From contig JAAEQB010000005.1 of NCBI GenBank assembly GCA_024231975.1, positions 1 to 64,000 of the forward strand: a stretch of 64,000 nt of DNA. The letters are read 5' to 3'. How positions within the stretch are numbered: position 1 is the first letter of the stretch; each line of letters starts with the position of its first letter. Made by a program: the position numbers and the translations under genes. A model generated the notes under the pieces. It did not search any database, was not told where the DNA came from, and saw only the letters and a list, made by a program, of their open reading frames with translations. The stretch comes from Allobosea sp. Its GTDB lineage: Bacteria > Pseudomonadota > Alphaproteobacteria > Rhizobiales > Beijerinckiaceae. Below are positions 20,314 through 29,156 of this stretch, piece after piece.

Positions 20314-20831
20314 AATACCACGCAGGTTGCGCCCGGGGCGCTCGGCTCGGAGTATCGTATCGGCGCCTTGAGCCGGCGATCCCAGCCCTCATAGGCGGTG
20401 AAGCCCGGCTTTAGCCGCCATTCGAGCGTTGCGGTGCAGGACGTGCCGCCATTGGTGCGGACCCAGATCGCGAAGGTGTGCGAGGGCCAGCCGTTCAGCC
20501 TCACCAGCGTGGTGTCGTTCACGACCTTCCAGACGACTGGACCACGCCTGCCATTCTCCTTGCCGAACTCGGTCTCACGCAAGGCCAAGGCCAAGTCCAT
20601 CGTCCGCGTGCCTTGGCGGCGTTCCACCCGTTCGTGGAGAGCCTTGCCGTCCTTGAGCGTCAACCAGATGCGCATCAATACGGCGCTCGAAGCCTGTTGC
20701 GGTTCGATCTGGTTGGAGATCCAGTGGCCGTCGATGCGAAAGCGCACCTCTCCGGCCAAGGCTGATTGCGTCGGGCCGCCGAGCAGCACCAGCGCGAGCG
20801 GCATGGTGCGCAGGGCGACGAGCGCGCTCAT
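20310..20831 (-). CDS. Small secreted protein, tandem paralogue 1 of 5
   Basis: 173 residues from the ATG at 20831, which overlaps the stop of the caspase-like gene (ATGA). A long open frame to 21188 is antisense-like noise inside that gene. Signal peptide MSALVALRTMPLALVLLGGPTQSALA. Family marks are VVNDTTLVRL (101-111), SHTFAIWVRTNG (117-128), SCTATLEWRLKPGF (131-144) and the C-terminal ATCVVL (C170). C132 and C170 are the two invariant cysteines. Being first after the protease gene, it is the most direct partner candidate. Function unknown. Confidence 0.8.
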   Translation of the reverse strand: MSALVALRTMPLALVLLGGPTQSALAGEVRFRIDGHWISNQIEPQQASSAVLMRIWLTLKDGKALHERVERRQGTRTMDLALALRETEFGKENGRRGPVVWKVVNDTTLVRLNGWPSHTFAIWVRTNGGTSCTATLEWRLKPGFTAYEGWDRRLKAPIRYSEPSAPGATCVVL

Positions 20832-22888
20832 TCGCAGAACGACTGGCCGTTGAAGTTGAAGCAGCGCCCGCGTGCCGCGGGGGCGGGCGCCCGTGCCGGA
20901 GCCGGCGGACGCGCCGCGGCCGGGCGGACGGAGCGCTCCTGCGCCACGCGCTTGGGCTTTGGCGCGACGCAATCGCCGTCCGCATCGAGCCGCTCGCCGC
21001 GCGGGCAGCTCTTGGCGACGCAGACGCCGTTGCGCTCGGTCTGCCGCGCCGAGCAGGTCAGCGGGCAGATGCGGCCGCTCTGGCGCTTCAGCACATCGAG
21101 GAAGTCGGTGGTCGGCGCGCCGGGGACATCGAGATTGGCGAGCCGCGCGAACTCGCGGACGGCGCGGCTGGTGGCCTTGCTCGACCATTCGCCGTTGGGC
21201 TTGCCGCTGTAGCAGCCGACGCGCCCGAGCTCGAGATTGATGGTGCGCGTCAGGCCGGCGAGATCGATCACCGCTGGCGGCTTGGCCGGTTCGGGTGTGC
21301 CGCCGGGCAAGGCCGCCAGGCGCGTCGCTTCGTCGATGCGCGCCGGAGCCGAAGCAGCCGCGCTCTGGACGCGCTGCAACTCCTCGGTGGCGCGCCGGCG
21401 TTCGGCTTCGAGCTCGGCCATCAGCTTGGCGCGCTCGCGCTCGCCGGCCTCGCGGATCTCCTGCTCGGCCTTGAGCCTCGCCGCAAGCTCGGCGGCGGCG
21501 CGCTTGTTCTCCTCTTCCAGCTTGGCGAGGCGCTCGGCGATGCGGCGGTCCTCGTCCTGCTTCTGCCGGTTCGCGTCGGTTTCTGCCGCCTTGAGCTTCT
21601 CGGCCTGGGCGGTGGAGAGGCGCTCCCGTTCGAGGGCCTGGCGCTCGCGCTCCTTGTCGTCCCGGGCGCGCCGCGCCTGATCGTCGGCCCGCGTCGCGAG
21701 CTCGGCCTGCGCCTTGCGATTGTCGGCTTCGAGCTGCGCCAGGCGCTCATCGAGCTTGCGGCGCTGCTCGGCCTGCTGCCTGGCCGCGTCATCCTCGGCC
21801 TTGCGTCGTTGCTCTGCCTGGGCCGCAGCCAGCTTGTCCTGCTCCACCTTGGCGGCGGCGAGGCGGGCGGCCTCCGCCTGCCGCGCGCTCTCGGCGGCGG
21901 CCGCAGCCTTGCGGCGTTCCTCCTCGTAAGTCGCGAGCTGGCGGCGCAGCGCCTCCTCGCGTTGGGTGCGCTCGACAGCCTCGATCCGGGCCTTGGCGGC
22001 ATCGGCGAGATAGCTCTTCGGGAAGCGCGTGAGGAAATCGCGCAGCTTCGGACCGTCTTCGCTGTCGCGCAGCTTGGCCCAGGCCTGCTGGTCGGTCTCG
22101 CTCCGGTTGAAATAGAAGTCGCCGAGCAGGGAGATCGAGAGCTCCGGCGTCTGGCGGCCGCCGGTACGCTGGTTCACGCCGGCTGCGACGCGCCTGAAGA
22201 GCTGGCCGACCTCCAGCCCCGGCTCGGCCAGTTGCTCGACGAGCGCGGCGCTGAAGGGGCTGTTGCGGCCCCTGCCGTCGGCGGCGACGTCGTTGGCCTG
22301 CGTCGCATAGGCGATGACCATGCCCCTTGTCTGCGCGATGCGGGCGAGGCCACGGCCGATCGAGCTATCGCGCGAGCGCCCCGCGCTGGCGATCCGGTCG
22401 GCGAGTGGATTGTTGCGGCAGGCGTCGAGGATGAGCAGGCGCACGCCCTTGGCGTTCTGGAGCGCATCGATGACGTCGGCGACCCGGGTGGTCTCGTAGG
22501 GGATGCCGAATTCGTCGTTCGGCGCGCTGTCGACCGGCAGCAGGAAATTCTCGCCGCGGAACTGCAGGCCGTGGCCGGCGTAGTAAAACAGGGCGGCGTC
22601 GGCGTCGACGGCAGCGCGAGCGAAGCGGCCCAGGGCCTCGCCCATGCCGCGACGGTCGAGATCCCGCCCCTCGATCACCTCGAAGCCGACGGCCCTCAGC
22701 GCTGCGGCCACGTCCTGCGCGTCATTGCCGGGGTTGGGCAGGGCCGGAGCGGCACGATAGGCCGAATTTCCGATGACGAGCGCGACGCGGCGCTCGCCGG
22801 TCTCGGCTGCGATGGCGCCGGCCACGCCGCAGAGGAAGCTCAGCGCGACCAGCAGAAACCGGAAAGAGATCCGTCGAGATGTCGGCAC
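20828..22888 (-). CDS. Exported caspase-like (peptidase C14) protein with coiled coil and Cys-rich C-terminus
   Basis: 686 residues from a GTG (22888). Residues 1-28 are a signal peptide. Residues about 34-255 are a caspase-fold protease with the catalytic pair H106 (FYYAGHG) and C157 (LILDACRNNP) both intact. Residues about 300-515 form a long Ala/Glu/Arg/Lys coiled coil. Residues about 545-605 resemble a peptidoglycan-binding-like helical domain (LELGRVGCYSGKPNGEW), followed by cysteine pairs and a P/A-rich tail ending in GRCFNFNGQSFCE. This architecture places the protease in the periplasm or envelope. Its five downstream genes are joined by 4-bp overlaps and all encode one secreted family. 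Substrate unknown. Confidence 0.9.
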   Translation of the reverse strand: MPTSRRISFRFLLVALSFLCGVAGAIAAETGERRVALVIGNSAYRAAPALPNPGNDAQDVAAALRAVGFEVIEGRDLDRRGMGEALGRFARAAVDADAALFYYAGHGLQFRGENFLLPVDSAPNDEFGIPYETTRVADVIDALQNAKGVRLLILDACRNNPLADRIASAGRSRDSSIGRGLARIAQTRGMVIAYATQANDVAADGRGRNSPFSAALVEQLAEPGLEVGQLFRRVAAGVNQRTGGRQTPELSISLLGDFYFNRSETDQQAWAKLRDSEDGPKLRDFLTRFPKSYLADAAKARIEAVERTQREEALRRQLATYEEERRKAAAAAESARQAEAARLAAAKVEQDKLAAAQAEQRRKAEDDAARQQAEQRRKLDERLAQLEADNRKAQAELATRADDQARRARDDKERERQALERERLSTAQAEKLKAAETDANRQKQDEDRRIAERLAKLEEENKRAAAELAARLKAEQEIREAGERERAKLMAELEAERRRATEELQRVQSAAASAPARIDEATRLAALPGGTPEPAKPPAVIDLAGLTRTINLELGRVGCYSGKPNGEWSSKATSRAVREFARLANLDVPGAPTTDFLDVLKRQSGRICPLTCSARQTERNGVCVAKSCPRGERLDADGDCVAPKPKRVAQERSVRPAAARPPAPARAPAPAARGRCFNFNGQSFCE

Positions 22889-22966
22889 GATCGCGAGTCC
22901 AGCTCATGTATTGGACATGTTTTAGCTGTTGGCGCGGTCAGTGCAATATCCGCCTTGTGGGTATCG

Positions 22967-25471
22967 TCAGGCCATCGCCGCCTTCACGGTCTCGACGAGC
23001 TGCTTCATCGTGAAGGGCTTGGGCAGGAAGTGGAAATCCTCCCCTTCCGGCAGGTTCTTGCGGAAGGCTTCCTCGGCATAGCCGGAGACGAAGACGACCT
23101 TGGTCGACGGGCTGCGCTTGCGCAGTTCGCCGAGCAGGGTCGGCCCGTCCATCTCGGGCATGACCACGTCGGAGATCACGAGGTCGATCTTGCCCTCGTG
23201 CTTCTGGAACTGGTCGAGCGCCTCGACGCCGGAGGCGGCCTCGTGGACGGTATAGCCGCGCGAGACCAGCATGCGGGCGTTGAGGGCGCGCACCGCGTCC
23301 TCGTCCTCGACCAGGAGGATGACGCCGGCGCCTGTGTGATCGGCGGCAGCCTTTTTCGGGGCTTCCCTGGCGGCGGCCTCGGCGGCGATGTCTTCCTCGG
23401 TCGGGATATAGCGCGGCAGGAAGATACGGAAATTGGTGCCGCGGCCGACGACCGAGTCGCAGAAGACGAAGCCGCCGGTCTGCTTGACGATGCCATAGAC
23501 CATGGAAAGGCCGAGGCCCGTGCCCTTGCCGACATCCTTGGTGGTGAAGAAGGGCTCGAAGATCTTCTCCAGATGCTCCTGCGGGATGCCGGTGCCGCTG
23601 TCCTCGACCTCGAGCAGGACGTAGTCGGCCGCCGGCAGGCCGTCATAGCCGAGCTCGCCCGCCTCGGCTGCGGGCACGTTGCGGGTGCGGACCTGCAGTT
23701 TGCCGCCATTCTGCATGGCGTCGCGGGCGTTGACGGCGAGGTTGACCACGACCTGCTCGAGCTGGCCGAGATCGGCCTTGACCGGCCAGAGGTCGCGGCC
23801 CTGGCGGACGTCGAGCGAGATCTTGTCGGCGACGACGCGCTTCAGCATCAGCGAGAGGTCGGAGAGCACGTCGCCGAGCGCCAGAACCTGCGGGCGCAGG
23901 GTCTGGCGGCGCGAGAACGCCAGCAACTGCCGGACCAGCGAGGCCGCCCGGTAGGCGTTCTGCTTGATCTGCATGATGTCCGGGAAGGACGGATCGGTCG
24001 GCTTGTGGCTGGCGAGCAGAAATTCCGAAGCGTTGATGATGACCTGCAGCACGTTGTTGAAGTCGTGCGCGATGCCACCGGCGAGCTGGCCGACTGCCTG
24101 CATCTTGCCGGCCTGGTCCATATTGTCCTTGAGCTTGCGCTCGGCGGTGGTCTCCAGCGCATAGACGATGGCGCGTTCGCCATCGGCGTCCTCGCTGGCC
24201 GGGACCGGCGAGAGATAGAGCCTCGCCGAGCGGCCGTCCTCACCCGAGAGAGCCACGTCGAGCGGGGCGATCTCGCCCTTGCCGGCAAGCGCCGCGTCGA
24301 AGGCCTGGGCCAGTGCCCCGTTGCCGTTGACCAGCTCCTGGATCGTCGCCGGCTGGGCCTGGCCCTGCATCAGGCGGGCAAAGGAGGCGTTCGAGCGCAG
24401 GATGGCGCCGTTGCGGTCGACGGTCGCGATCGCCATCGGCGTCGCATGGAAGAAGCGGGCGAAGCGCGCCTCGGCGTCGGTGTGACGGTCGGCCCCGGCC
24501 TCGCCGGCGGCGCGGTTGAGCACCAGGGTGCGGGAGGCTCCAGCGCGCCCGTCCTGGCCGAAGGCGACCTGGTGGTGGAGGCGGACCGGCAGCGACTGGC
24601 CGTTGCGTCGGCGCAGGTCGACATCGAGCACCTCGATGCGGACGTCGCCGGGCTGGCCGCGAATGGCCTGGATCAGCGCGGCGGCGTTGGGCGAGGCGAT
24701 GTCCTCGAGCTGCAGGCCGCCGGAGCCGAAGCGGGCGAGGTCGTAGTCGAGCCAGCCGGCCAGGGTGGCGTTGAGATAGGGTACTTCGCTGTCGGCATCG
24801 ATCGAGAGGAAGCCGGCTGGCGCATGGTCGAGATAGTCGATCGCGTGCTGGAGCTCCTGGAAGGCGTTCTCCTGGCGCTCGCGCTCGGGCGTGACGTCGG
24901 CGACGCTCCACTTGCAGGCCGGGCGGCCGGCGCGGGTGATCGGCGTCACGCGCACCCGGTACCAGCCGACGGCGCCGCGCTCGTTCAGCGCGGGCTCCAG
25001 CCTGATCTCCTCGGAGAGGCGACGGCCTGCGCGGGCAGCGGTGGCGAGGCGGTAGATCGCCTCCGAGACTTCGGCGCGGCCCTTGAACAGGCGCTCGACC
25101 GGGGCGATCTCGCTGGCGTTGCGGGCGCCGGCGAAGGCAAGATAGGCCTCGTTGGCATAGACGATGCGGTTCTCGCCCTCGGTGACGACGACGCCGTCCT
25201 CGGCGCCGTCGACGATCGCCTTGGTGAGGTCGTTGCGGGCGGAGCGACCGGCGAACTGGATCAGCCCGATCGCGAAAGCGAACAGGCAGAACACCCCGAC
25301 GACCGAGAGCAAAGCGAGCAGGCCGAGGATCAGCGGCTGCGCCCATTCATTGGCGATGAAGCCGAGCGCGATGGCGGCGCCGACCAAAAGGCCTGCGACC
25401 AACAGGATGATGCCGACATGGCCGGGCCGGTCGGAGCGGTCGATCGCGCTCGGTGCCGTGCTTGCGCTCAT
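22967..25471 (-). CDS. cckA: Cell-cycle hybrid histidine kinase CckA
   Basis: 834 residues. Two N-terminal membrane helices (about 20-40 and 47-70) are followed by three PAS-like regions (about 85-200, 205-320 and 335-445). The HisKA domain has GGIAHDFNN with phospho-acceptor H469. The HATPase domain has NLAVNARDAM and GTGLGLSMVYGIV, and the C-terminal receiver domain has VISDVVMPEMDG. CckA feeds phosphate through ChpT to CtrA and CpdR, controlling cell-cycle and often flagellar genes. It follows flhB on the same strand after 84 bp. CtrA-type boxes in the two flagellar promoter regions nearby fit this. Confidence 0.95.
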   Translation of the reverse strand: MSASTAPSAIDRSDRPGHVGIILLVAGLLVGAAIALGFIANEWAQPLILGLLALLSVVGVFCLFAFAIGLIQFAGRSARNDLTKAIVDGAEDGVVVTEGENRIVYANEAYLAFAGARNASEIAPVERLFKGRAEVSEAIYRLATAARAGRRLSEEIRLEPALNERGAVGWYRVRVTPITRAGRPACKWSVADVTPERERQENAFQELQHAIDYLDHAPAGFLSIDADSEVPYLNATLAGWLDYDLARFGSGGLQLEDIASPNAAALIQAIRGQPGDVRIEVLDVDLRRRNGQSLPVRLHHQVAFGQDGRAGASRTLVLNRAAGEAGADRHTDAEARFARFFHATPMAIATVDRNGAILRSNASFARLMQGQAQPATIQELVNGNGALAQAFDAALAGKGEIAPLDVALSGEDGRSARLYLSPVPASEDADGERAIVYALETTAERKLKDNMDQAGKMQAVGQLAGGIAHDFNNVLQVIINASEFLLASHKPTDPSFPDIMQIKQNAYRAASLVRQLLAFSRRQTLRPQVLALGDVLSDLSLMLKRVVADKISLDVRQGRDLWPVKADLGQLEQVVVNLAVNARDAMQNGGKLQVRTRNVPAAEAGELGYDGLPAADYVLLEVEDSGTGIPQEHLEKIFEPFFTTKDVGKGTGLGLSMVYGIVKQTGGFVFCDSVVGRGTNFRIFLPRYIPTEEDIAAEAAAREAPKKAAADHTGAGVILLVEDEDAVRALNARMLVSRGYTVHEAASGVEALDQFQKHEGKIDLVISDVVMPEMDGPTLLGELRKRSPSTKVVFVSGYAEEAFRKNLPEGEDFHFLPKPFTMKQLVETVKAAMA

Positions 25472-25555
25472 TGCAGCGGGTCCGTTTCCTTCAGTCGCCC
25501 GTCGGTGATGGGTCGGCGGCGGGCATAGCGTAGAGAGGCCTGCCCGACCAGCGAG

Positions 25556-26623
25556 TTAGGCGCGCCGGCGCTTCAGGCGCAAGACGTATCCGATGACTTC
25601 CGCCACCGCCTGATAGTGTTCGACAGGAATTTCATCGTCGACGTCGACTGTGGCGTAGAGGGCACGAGCCAGAGGCGGGTTCTCGACGATCGGGATGCGA
25701 TGCTCGCCGGCGACCTCGCGGATCTTCAGCGCGATCGCGTCGACGCCCTTGGCGAGGCAGAGCGGCGCGCCCTGGCCGTTCTCGTATTGCAGCGCGACAG
25801 CGTAGTGGGTCGGGTTGGTGATGATCACCGTCGCCTTCGGCACCTGCGCCATCATGCGCGAGCGGGCGCGCTGGGCGCGCAGTTGCCTGAGCTTGGCTTT
25901 CACCTCGGGATTGCCCTCGGTGTTCTTGTACTCGTCCTTCAGCTCCTGCTTGGTCATGCGCTGGCGCTGGTACCAGGTGAAGCGCTGGTAGCCGAAATCA
26001 CCGATGGCGATGACGGCGAAGATCGCGAGCACGCCGGCCATCAGCTTGATCGTCAGCACGAGCACGGCGGGTAGCAGCGCGTGCACGTCCATCTGGGCGA
26101 AACCCTGCAGGCGGTCGCGCTCGCCCCAGAGCACGATCCAGACGCCGACGCCGACCACCAGGATCTTGGCGAGTCCCTTGGCGAAATTGACCCAGGCCTC
26201 CTTGCCGAAGATGCGCTTGGCGCCGGCCATCGGCGAGATCCGATCGAATTTCGGCATCATCGGCTCGGTGGTCCAGAGCGGTTTGTGCTGGATCAGCGCG
26301 CCGGCGAAGGCGGCGATCAGGATGAAGCCGAGCGGCAGGGCCATGATGGCAAAGCCGGTCATCACGCCCTGGCTGGTGATGTGGAAGAGGGCGCCGGCAT
26401 CGTCCGAGACCTGATGGGCGTTCATCAGGAAGGAACGTAGCGAGAGCGCGGCATCGCGAGCCGAGCTGCCGGCGGCGACCAGCAGCGCCAAAGTGAAGCC
26501 GCAGAGCACGAAGAAGGTGCCGATCTCCTGCGATCTGGCGACATCGCCCTTCTCGATCGCCTCGTCGAGTTTTCGCTGGGTCGGTTCTTCTGTGCGATCT
26601 TCGTTCTCGACATCTCCCGCCAT
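25556..26623 (-). CDS. flhB: Flagellar type III export switch protein FlhB
   Basis: 355 residues. It forms part of the flagellar export gate in the inner membrane and sets substrate specificity by cleaving itself. Four membrane helices are seen (about 37-52, 88-110, 150-167 and 184-208). The cytoplasmic domain carries the autocleavage motif NPTH at 270-273 (TNPTHYAVAL). The N-terminus (EDRTEEPTQRKLDEA) is standard. The ATG lies 12 bp after the fliR stop, last in the flgB-flgC-fliE-fliQ-fliR-flhB run. Confidence 0.97.
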   Translation of the reverse strand: MAGDVENEDRTEEPTQRKLDEAIEKGDVARSQEIGTFFVLCGFTLALLVAAGSSARDAALSLRSFLMNAHQVSDDAGALFHITSQGVMTGFAIMALPLGFILIAAFAGALIQHKPLWTTEPMMPKFDRISPMAGAKRIFGKEAWVNFAKGLAKILVVGVGVWIVLWGERDRLQGFAQMDVHALLPAVLVLTIKLMAGVLAIFAVIAIGDFGYQRFTWYQRQRMTKQELKDEYKNTEGNPEVKAKLRQLRAQRARSRMMAQVPKATVIITNPTHYAVALQYENGQGAPLCLAKGVDAIALKIREVAGEHRIPIVENPPLARALYATVDVDDEIPVEHYQAVAEVIGYVLRLKRRRA

Positions 26624-26635
26624 CGCTCTGTCTCC

Positions 26636-27394
26636 TTACAGACCGATGAACTGGCGCAGGAAAGCGCCGAGATCGTCGAGGAACACGCCCATCATCACCC
26701 CGACCGAGGCGAGCAGCACCAGCATGCCGCCGAGGATCGAGGCGGGGACGGCGAGGAAGAAGACCTGGAGCTGCGGCATCAACCGCGCCAGCACGCCGAG
26801 GCCGAGATTGAAGAGCAGGCCGAAGACGATGAACGGTGCCGAGATCTGCACCGCGATCGAGAAGCCCTGGCTCATCGCCTTGATCGCGAGCGTCATCACG
26901 TCGCCGATCTCGGGGAAGCCGCCGGGCGGCAGCAGGCGATAGCTCTCATGGATAGCGGCGAGCGCAAGATGATGCAGGTCGGCGGCCAGGATCAGCGTGA
27001 TCCCGAGCATCGAGAGGAAGTTGGCGAGCGAGGGATTCTGCAGGCCGCCGGTCGGGTCGACGGTGACCGCAAAGCCGAGGCCGAGCGTCTGGGCGATGAT
27101 GAAGCCGGCGGTCTGCAGCGCGCCCATCAAGAGGCGCACGCTCGCGCCGATGACGAGCCCGACCAGGATCTCGCTGATCAGGAGCCCGCCCAGCGCCGCC
27201 GGGGTCTGGGGGATGGTGATGGCGCCGCGGGCCATCGGCAGGATGACGAGCGCCACAAAGAAGGCGAGGGAGAGCCGGCCGCGCGACAGGATGAGGCGCT
27301 CGCCGATGCCCGGCATCAGCATGACGAGCGTGCCGACGCGCGCGAAAACCAGCACGAACAGCGCGCTGATCTCGGGCAGGACGGCGATCTGCAT
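26636..27394 (-). CDS. fliR: Flagellar export gate protein FliR
   Basis: 252 residues from the ATG at 27394 (MQIAVLPEISALFVLVFARVG), which matches the usual FliR N-terminus. An ATG at 27475 overlaps the fliQ stop as ATGA and would add 27 residues; it cannot be excluded. About six hydrophobic helices are visible, with the conserved LLFNLGLGVLARLMPQLQVF stretch towards the C-terminus. It forms the export gate with FliP and FliQ. Partner genes lie on both sides. Confidence 0.95.
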   Translation of the reverse strand: MQIAVLPEISALFVLVFARVGTLVMLMPGIGERLILSRGRLSLAFFVALVILPMARGAITIPQTPAALGGLLISEILVGLVIGASVRLLMGALQTAGFIIAQTLGLGFAVTVDPTGGLQNPSLANFLSMLGITLILAADLHHLALAAIHESYRLLPPGGFPEIGDVMTLAIKAMSQGFSIAVQISAPFIVFGLLFNLGLGVLARLMPQLQVFFLAVPASILGGMLVLLASVGVMMGVFLDDLGAFLRQFIGL

Positions 27395-27471
27395 CGGGCG
27401 GACCCGGCTCCGGCGCCAGCAGGGCGCGCCGGCCGGACTCCACAACAAGGAGGCGCTAGCTGGCGCGAGGC

Positions 27472-27738
27472 TCATTCGCCCGTGGCGATTCGGACGGCGA
27501 CCCTGCCCATATAACCCGCCAGAGCGTCGCCCATGAACGGCAAAAACAGCAGCAGGGCCGCGAAGACCGCGATGATCTTGGGGACGTAGACCAGGGTCTG
27601 CTCCTGGATCTGGGTCAGCGCCTGGATCAGCGAGACGACGAGGCCGACCACGAGCGCGATCAGCATCAGCGGCGCGCCGGCCTTGAGGAAGACGACGATG
27701 CCGTCGCGGGCGACGTCGAGGATGGCTGCGGAGGTCAT
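27472..27738 (-). CDS. fliQ: Flagellar export gate protein FliQ
   Basis: 88 residues from the ATG at 27738, the normal length. Two membrane helices (about 16-38 and 51-72) flank the conserved SLIQALTQIQEQTLVYVPKI segment. A longer open frame upstream runs into fliE and is rejected. It assembles with FliP and FliR in the export gate. Confidence 0.97.
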   Translation of the reverse strand: MTSAAILDVARDGIVVFLKAGAPLMLIALVVGLVVSLIQALTQIQEQTLVYVPKIIAVFAALLLFLPFMGDALAGYMGRVAVRIATGE

Positions 27739-27778
27739 CGGCTGGCGTTCCGTTCGGTGTTCGCAGGGATGGCGGTCG

Positions 27779-28111
27779 TCAAACCGGCATCCGCATGATT
27801 TCCTCATAGGCGGCGATGACGCGGTCGCGCACGGCCACCAGCGTCTCGATCGCAGCCTCGCTCTCGGCGACGGCGGTGACGACGTCGACGACATCGGAGC
27901 GGCCGGCGGCGACCTTGCCGGTCTGGATATCGGCCTGGCGGGCGCTCTGCGCGGTCGAGTCCAGTGCCTTGCTGACCAGCGAGGAGAAATCTGGCAGGCC
28001 GGCGCCGGCGCCGTCGAGGCCGCCGACCGAGGCCGGTTTCTTCAGGAGGGCGCTCGTGCCCATCCCCTGCATCGAGGCATAGGCGCCGGCGGCAAAGCTC
28101 GAGGTGGTCAT
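27779..28111 (-). CDS. fliE: Flagellar hook-basal body junction protein FliE
   Basis: 110 residues. The C-terminal half is diagnostic (VVDVVTAVAESEAAIETLVAVRDRVIAAYEEIMRMPV region): a helical hairpin ending in the EIMRMPV motif. FliE links the MS ring or export gate to the proximal rod. The N-terminal 35 residues are low-complexity. ATG start, 29 bp after the flgC stop. Confidence 0.95.
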   Translation of the reverse strand: MTTSSFAAGAYASMQGMGTSALLKKPASVGGLDGAGAGLPDFSSLVSKALDSTAQSARQADIQTGKVAAGRSDVVDVVTAVAESEAAIETLVAVRDRVIAAYEEIMRMPV

Positions 28112-28140
28112 GAGAATGGCTCCGCTTCAGCCGTGTGAGA

Positions 28141-28551
28141 TCAGGCGCGCAGGATGTCGATGGTGCGCTGGATCATCCGGCGCGTGGACGAGATGACGTT
28201 GAGGTTGGCCTCGTAGCTGCGCTGGGCCTCGCGCATGTCCATCGTCTCGACCAGCGAGTTGACGTTGGGCAGCTTGACCTGGCCGCTGGCGTCTGCCGCC
28301 GGGTGGCCGGGATCGTATTTGCTGCGGAAATCGCTGCGGTCGCGGCTGACGCGGCCGAGCTCGACGACCTGGGCATCGAGCTCGCGGTCGAGCTTGCCCT
28401 GGAAGGTCACGATCTTGCGGCGATAGGGATCGGTGCCGGCGCGCTCCGGCGACGAATCGGCATTGGCGAGGTTCTCGGCGATGACGCGCATGCGGCCGGC
28501 CTGGCCCTTCAGGCCGGAGGCGGCGACGGCGAGGCTCTTGAGCAGGTCCAT
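28141..28551 (-). CDS. flgC: Flagellar basal-body rod protein FlgC
   Basis: 136 residues. The N-terminal rod motif (LAVAASGLKGQAGRMRVIAENLANADS) and the C-terminal helix (NVNSLVETMDMREAQRSYEANLNVISS) are both present, as in the flg rod/hook family. It builds the proximal rod in the periplasm. The start is 11 bp after the flgB stop. Confidence 0.97.
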   Translation of the reverse strand: MDLLKSLAVAASGLKGQAGRMRVIAENLANADSSPERAGTDPYRRKIVTFQGKLDRELDAQVVELGRVSRDRSDFRSKYDPGHPAADASGQVKLPNVNSLVETMDMREAQRSYEANLNVISSTRRMIQRTIDILRA

Positions 28552-28562
28552 GGCGTGGTTCC

Positions 28563-28949
28563 TTACCGGCCTTTGCCGATCGCGATCTTCATCAGTCCGA
28601 GGCTCTTGCTGTAGAGCGAGGCGGCGAGCTGGTAGTCGGATTGGTTCTGCGCGACCTTCATCATCTCGTCCTCGAGATTGACGCTGTTGCCGCTCGGCGT
28701 GGTCTCGAAGCGCTTGGGATCGCGCGGGTCGAAGCCGTTGCGCTGACCGGACAGGCCGAGGTGCAGCGGAGAGGTCTGCGCCAGCGTCACGCCGCCATTG
28801 CCGGCCGGCGAGGGCGCGCGCAGATCGTGCGGCTTGAAACGCGGTGTGTCGGCATTGGAGACGTTCTCGGCGAGCAGCTTCTGGCGCGCCTGGTGCCAGT
28901 GCATCCGCGCCTTCAGCGCTCCCATCAGGCCAAGGCCGTCATTCGCCAT
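28563..28949 (-). CDS. flgB: Flagellar basal-body rod protein FlgB
   Basis: 128 residues. The N-terminal rod helix (RQKLLAENVSNADTPRFKPHDL) and the C-terminal VNLEDEMMKVAQNQSDYQLAASLYSKS stretch identify FlgB. First gene of the leftward flagellar operon flgB-flgC-fliE-fliQ-fliR-flhB. Two CtrA-type boxes lie 56-110 bp upstream in the gap shared with fliO. Confidence 0.96.
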   Translation of the reverse strand: MANDGLGLMGALKARMHWHQARQKLLAENVSNADTPRFKPHDLRAPSPAGNGGVTLAQTSPLHLGLSGQRNGFDPRDPKRFETTPSGNSVNLEDEMMKVAQNQSDYQLAASLYSKSLGLMKIAIGKGR

Positions 28950-29004
28950 GCCGCAATCTCCCGTCGGCTCCTGCCGAAGTGGGAAATTATTGCCGGGTGC
29001 ATGG

Positions 29005-29019
29005 TTAATACCGGGTTAA
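29005..29019. promoter_or_regulatory. CtrA-type box between flgB and fliO
   Basis: TTAA-TACCGGG-TTAA: an exact match to the CtrA consensus TTAA-N7-TTAA, 56 bp upstream of flgB (minus) and about 138 bp upstream of fliO (plus). Confidence 0.65.
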
Positions 29020-29043
29020 TTCACAGGGATCTGCGCGATGGTG

Positions 29044-29059
29044 TTAACCATCCGCTAAC
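29044..29059. promoter_or_regulatory. Second, imperfect CtrA-type box
   Basis: TTAA-CCATCCG-CTAAC: one mismatch to TTAA-N7-TTAAC. It lies 25 bp after the perfect box at 29005 in the same divergent flagellar promoter region. Confidence 0.45.
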
Positions 29060-29156
29060 CATGTTTCCCGAATTGGCGGGGCTTATGGTATAGCCAACCC
29101 CGTCTATACGCCTGAGCGCCCTTACAAAGAGCGGTCGGCGGCTGTCGCGTCGCTTC

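Noticed and set aside
21809..25528. 1239-codon plus-strand open frame
   Set aside because: Antisense to the caspase-like gene and cckA; no conserved motif.
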